Below, in pieces: positions 15,097 through 16,210 of a DNA stretch of 16,210 nt (positions within the stretch are counted from its first letter, which is position 1; each line of letters opens with the position of its first letter). Under the pieces are notes generated by a model. It had not been told where the DNA came from and ran no database searches. It saw only the letters and a program-made list of their open reading frames with translations. The position numbers were made by a program, and so were the translations under genes. Origin of the DNA: JBEIFW01 sp040382215 (GTDB taxonomy: Bacteria; Actinomycetota; Acidimicrobiia; Acidimicrobiales; Ilumatobacteraceae); assembly GCA_040382215.1 (NCBI GenBank), contig JBEIFW010000072.1:1-16210 (forward strand). The letters run 5' to 3'.

Positions 15097-16210
15097 TCAG
15101 ACGGCGAGCAGTGGGCGGACCGGGTCGGTGAGGCCGGCCAGGTCCGCCCCGGCGCCGAGCACGTAGCGGTCCGGGCGCACCACGACGACGTCGGCGCCCC
15201 ACGAGTCGAGCACCTCGACGAGCGATGGTTCGTCGGCGGCGTCGAGGAACACGGCGCCGAGCCGGCGCCAGAACCCGGCGGCCCCGGTGTCGAGCGGGCC
15301 GCGGTGCAGCACCGCCCAGCGTGGGCCGACCACGTCGTCGAGCCGTCCGGCGCCGAGGGCGGCCTGGGGCACCGGTCGACCCCCGCCGTCGAACACCAAG
15401 GGCCCCGGAGCCAGCGCGGGCCTCGGGGCCGAGGTCTGGGTACGGGCACCGGCGGCGGTGAACGCGGCGTCGCGTTCGGCCGCAACCGTCGGGTCGGTGG
15501 TGCAGATGATGCGGCCGAAACGAACCGCCGCATCGACGATGCCCTGCACGTGCGGGGCCCGCTCGGCCTGGTAGGTGTCGAGCAGCGCGTCGGGGGCGCC
15601 CCCGTGGTGGACGGCGGCCAGCTTCCAGGCCAGGTTGGCGGCGTCGCGCAGGCCCGAGCACATACCCTGGCCGAGGAACGGCGGCATCTGGTGGCAGGCG
15701 TCGCCGGCGAGCAGCACCCGCCCGGACCGCCAGCGCCGGCCAACGAGGCCGTGGAACGTGTAGACCGCAGCTCGCTCCACGGCGTAGGTGCCCGTCGGCA
15801 GCCAGCGCGCCAGCAGTTCGGCGACCCGGGCCGGCGCTGCGACGGCGATCGGATCCTCGCCGGGGAGGAGCATCACCTCGACCCGGTGGCGGGCGCCGGG
15901 CATCGGCACGAGGGTGGCCGGCCGGGCCGGATCGCAGAGCTGGACGGCGTGGTCGGGCAGCGCCGGGGCGTCGTCGCCGAGCACCAGGTCGACCACGAGC
16001 CACGGTTCCTCGAAGCCGGCGTCGGCCTGGTCGTCGAGACCGGGGACGGCGCGGCGCACGAACGAGCGGGCCCCGTCGGCGCCGATCACCCAGCCGGCCC
16101 GCACCACGTCCCGGCCCGCGGTCAGCTCGGCGTGGTCGCCCCGGTCGGCGACCACGGTGTCGGAGACGGTCACCGTGAGCGGGATCTCGGTGGGCGGCAG
16201 GTTGGCGGGG
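15097..16210 (-). CDS. FAD-dependent aromatic hydroxylase, MhpA-like, C-terminal part
   Basis: Flavoprotein monooxygenase of the PHBH/MhpA group, which hydroxylates phenolic rings using NAD(P)H and oxygen. The frame is open to the window edge, so the N-terminal FAD-binding GxGxxG region lies outside; 370 residues are visible. The NADPH/FAD DG motif is GADGARSFVR (about 43-52). FEEPWLVVDL follows, then the second FAD motif LLAGDACHQMPPFLGQGMCSGLRDAANLAWKL (GD at about 169-170). The C-terminal about 150 residues form the thioredoxin-like domain typical of MhpA-type enzymes. The best match I can recall is 3-(3-hydroxyphenyl)propionate hydroxylase; the substrate is not certain. A GTG at 16173 is internal and not the start. 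Confidence 0.88.
   Translation of the reverse strand, partial: PANLPPTEIPLTVTVSDTVVADRGDHAELTAGRDVVRAGWVIGADGARSFVRRAVPGLDDQADAGFEEPWLVVDLVLGDDAPALPDHAVQLCDPARPATLVPMPGARHRVEVMLLPGEDPIAVAAPARVAELLARWLPTGTYAVERAAVYTFHGLVGRRWRSGRVLLAGDACHQMPPFLGQGMCSGLRDAANLAWKLAAVHHGGAPDALLDTYQAERAPHVQGIVDAAVRFGRIICTTDPTVAAERDAAFTAAGARTQTSAPRPALAPGPLVFDGGGRPVPQAALGAGRLDDVVGPRWAVLHRGPLDTGAAGFWRRLGAVFLDAADEPSLVEVLDSWGADVVVVRPDRYVLGAGADLAGLTDPVRPLLAV

Noticed and set aside
13893..15743. 616-codon - strand frame across the thiolase
   Set aside because: Shadow of the thiolase and an out-of-frame read of the FAD hydroxylase.

Overview
The window is GC-rich (roughly 70% by eye) and gene-dense, with strong G/C third-position bias. 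Long spurious reading frames therefore run opposite most genes. It looks like a chromosomal segment of a high-GC actinobacterium, probably an Acidimicrobiia/Ilumatobacter-like lineage. This rests on the smc-ftsY housekeeping pair, a Thermus-type isocitrate dehydrogenase, CYP124/125-like P450s, a DUF222-HNH remnant, and TAnnnT -10 boxes only 6-9 nt from start codons. The lineage is inferred from gene content; no rRNA is present.

Left, 1-5604, + strand, housekeeping: the C-terminal two thirds of SMC; a regulated-looking promoter (TTGACA plus a perfect 20-bp inverted repeat); isocitrate dehydrogenase overlapping a small unknown gene by ATGA; a 12-bp-stem hairpin; then ftsY.

Middle, 5612-8143, - strand: two tandem, very similar cytochrome P450 genes, translationally coupled and convergent with ftsY. 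Divergent from them on + are a small unknown protein (8384-8677), a secreted protein of a conserved actinobacterial type (8804-9505), and an HSL-family alpha/beta hydrolase (9599-10510).

Right of that, 10511-11224 has no intact gene but holds a decayed DUF222/HNH endonuclease. It is truncated at the 5' end, frameshifted once, has lost a zinc cysteine, and has no proper stop. A 25-bp perfect palindrome lies in its HNH core.

Right end: a - strand pair, PatB/MalY-type C-S lyase and GNAT acetyltransferase (ATGA overlap), diverges across only 27 bp from a + strand PIG-L/LmbE deacetylase. A thiolase follows on +, convergent with a partial MhpA-like FAD hydroxylase that runs off the window end.

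The P450s, esterase, thiolase and aromatic-type hydroxylase together suggest catabolism of lipids, steroids/terpenoids or aromatics, but they do not form one operon and the link is inference. I see no clearly new multi-gene system. The best leads are the idh operator, the repeated leaderless-promoter pattern, the 27-bp divergent promoter pair, and the decaying HNH gene with its palindrome.
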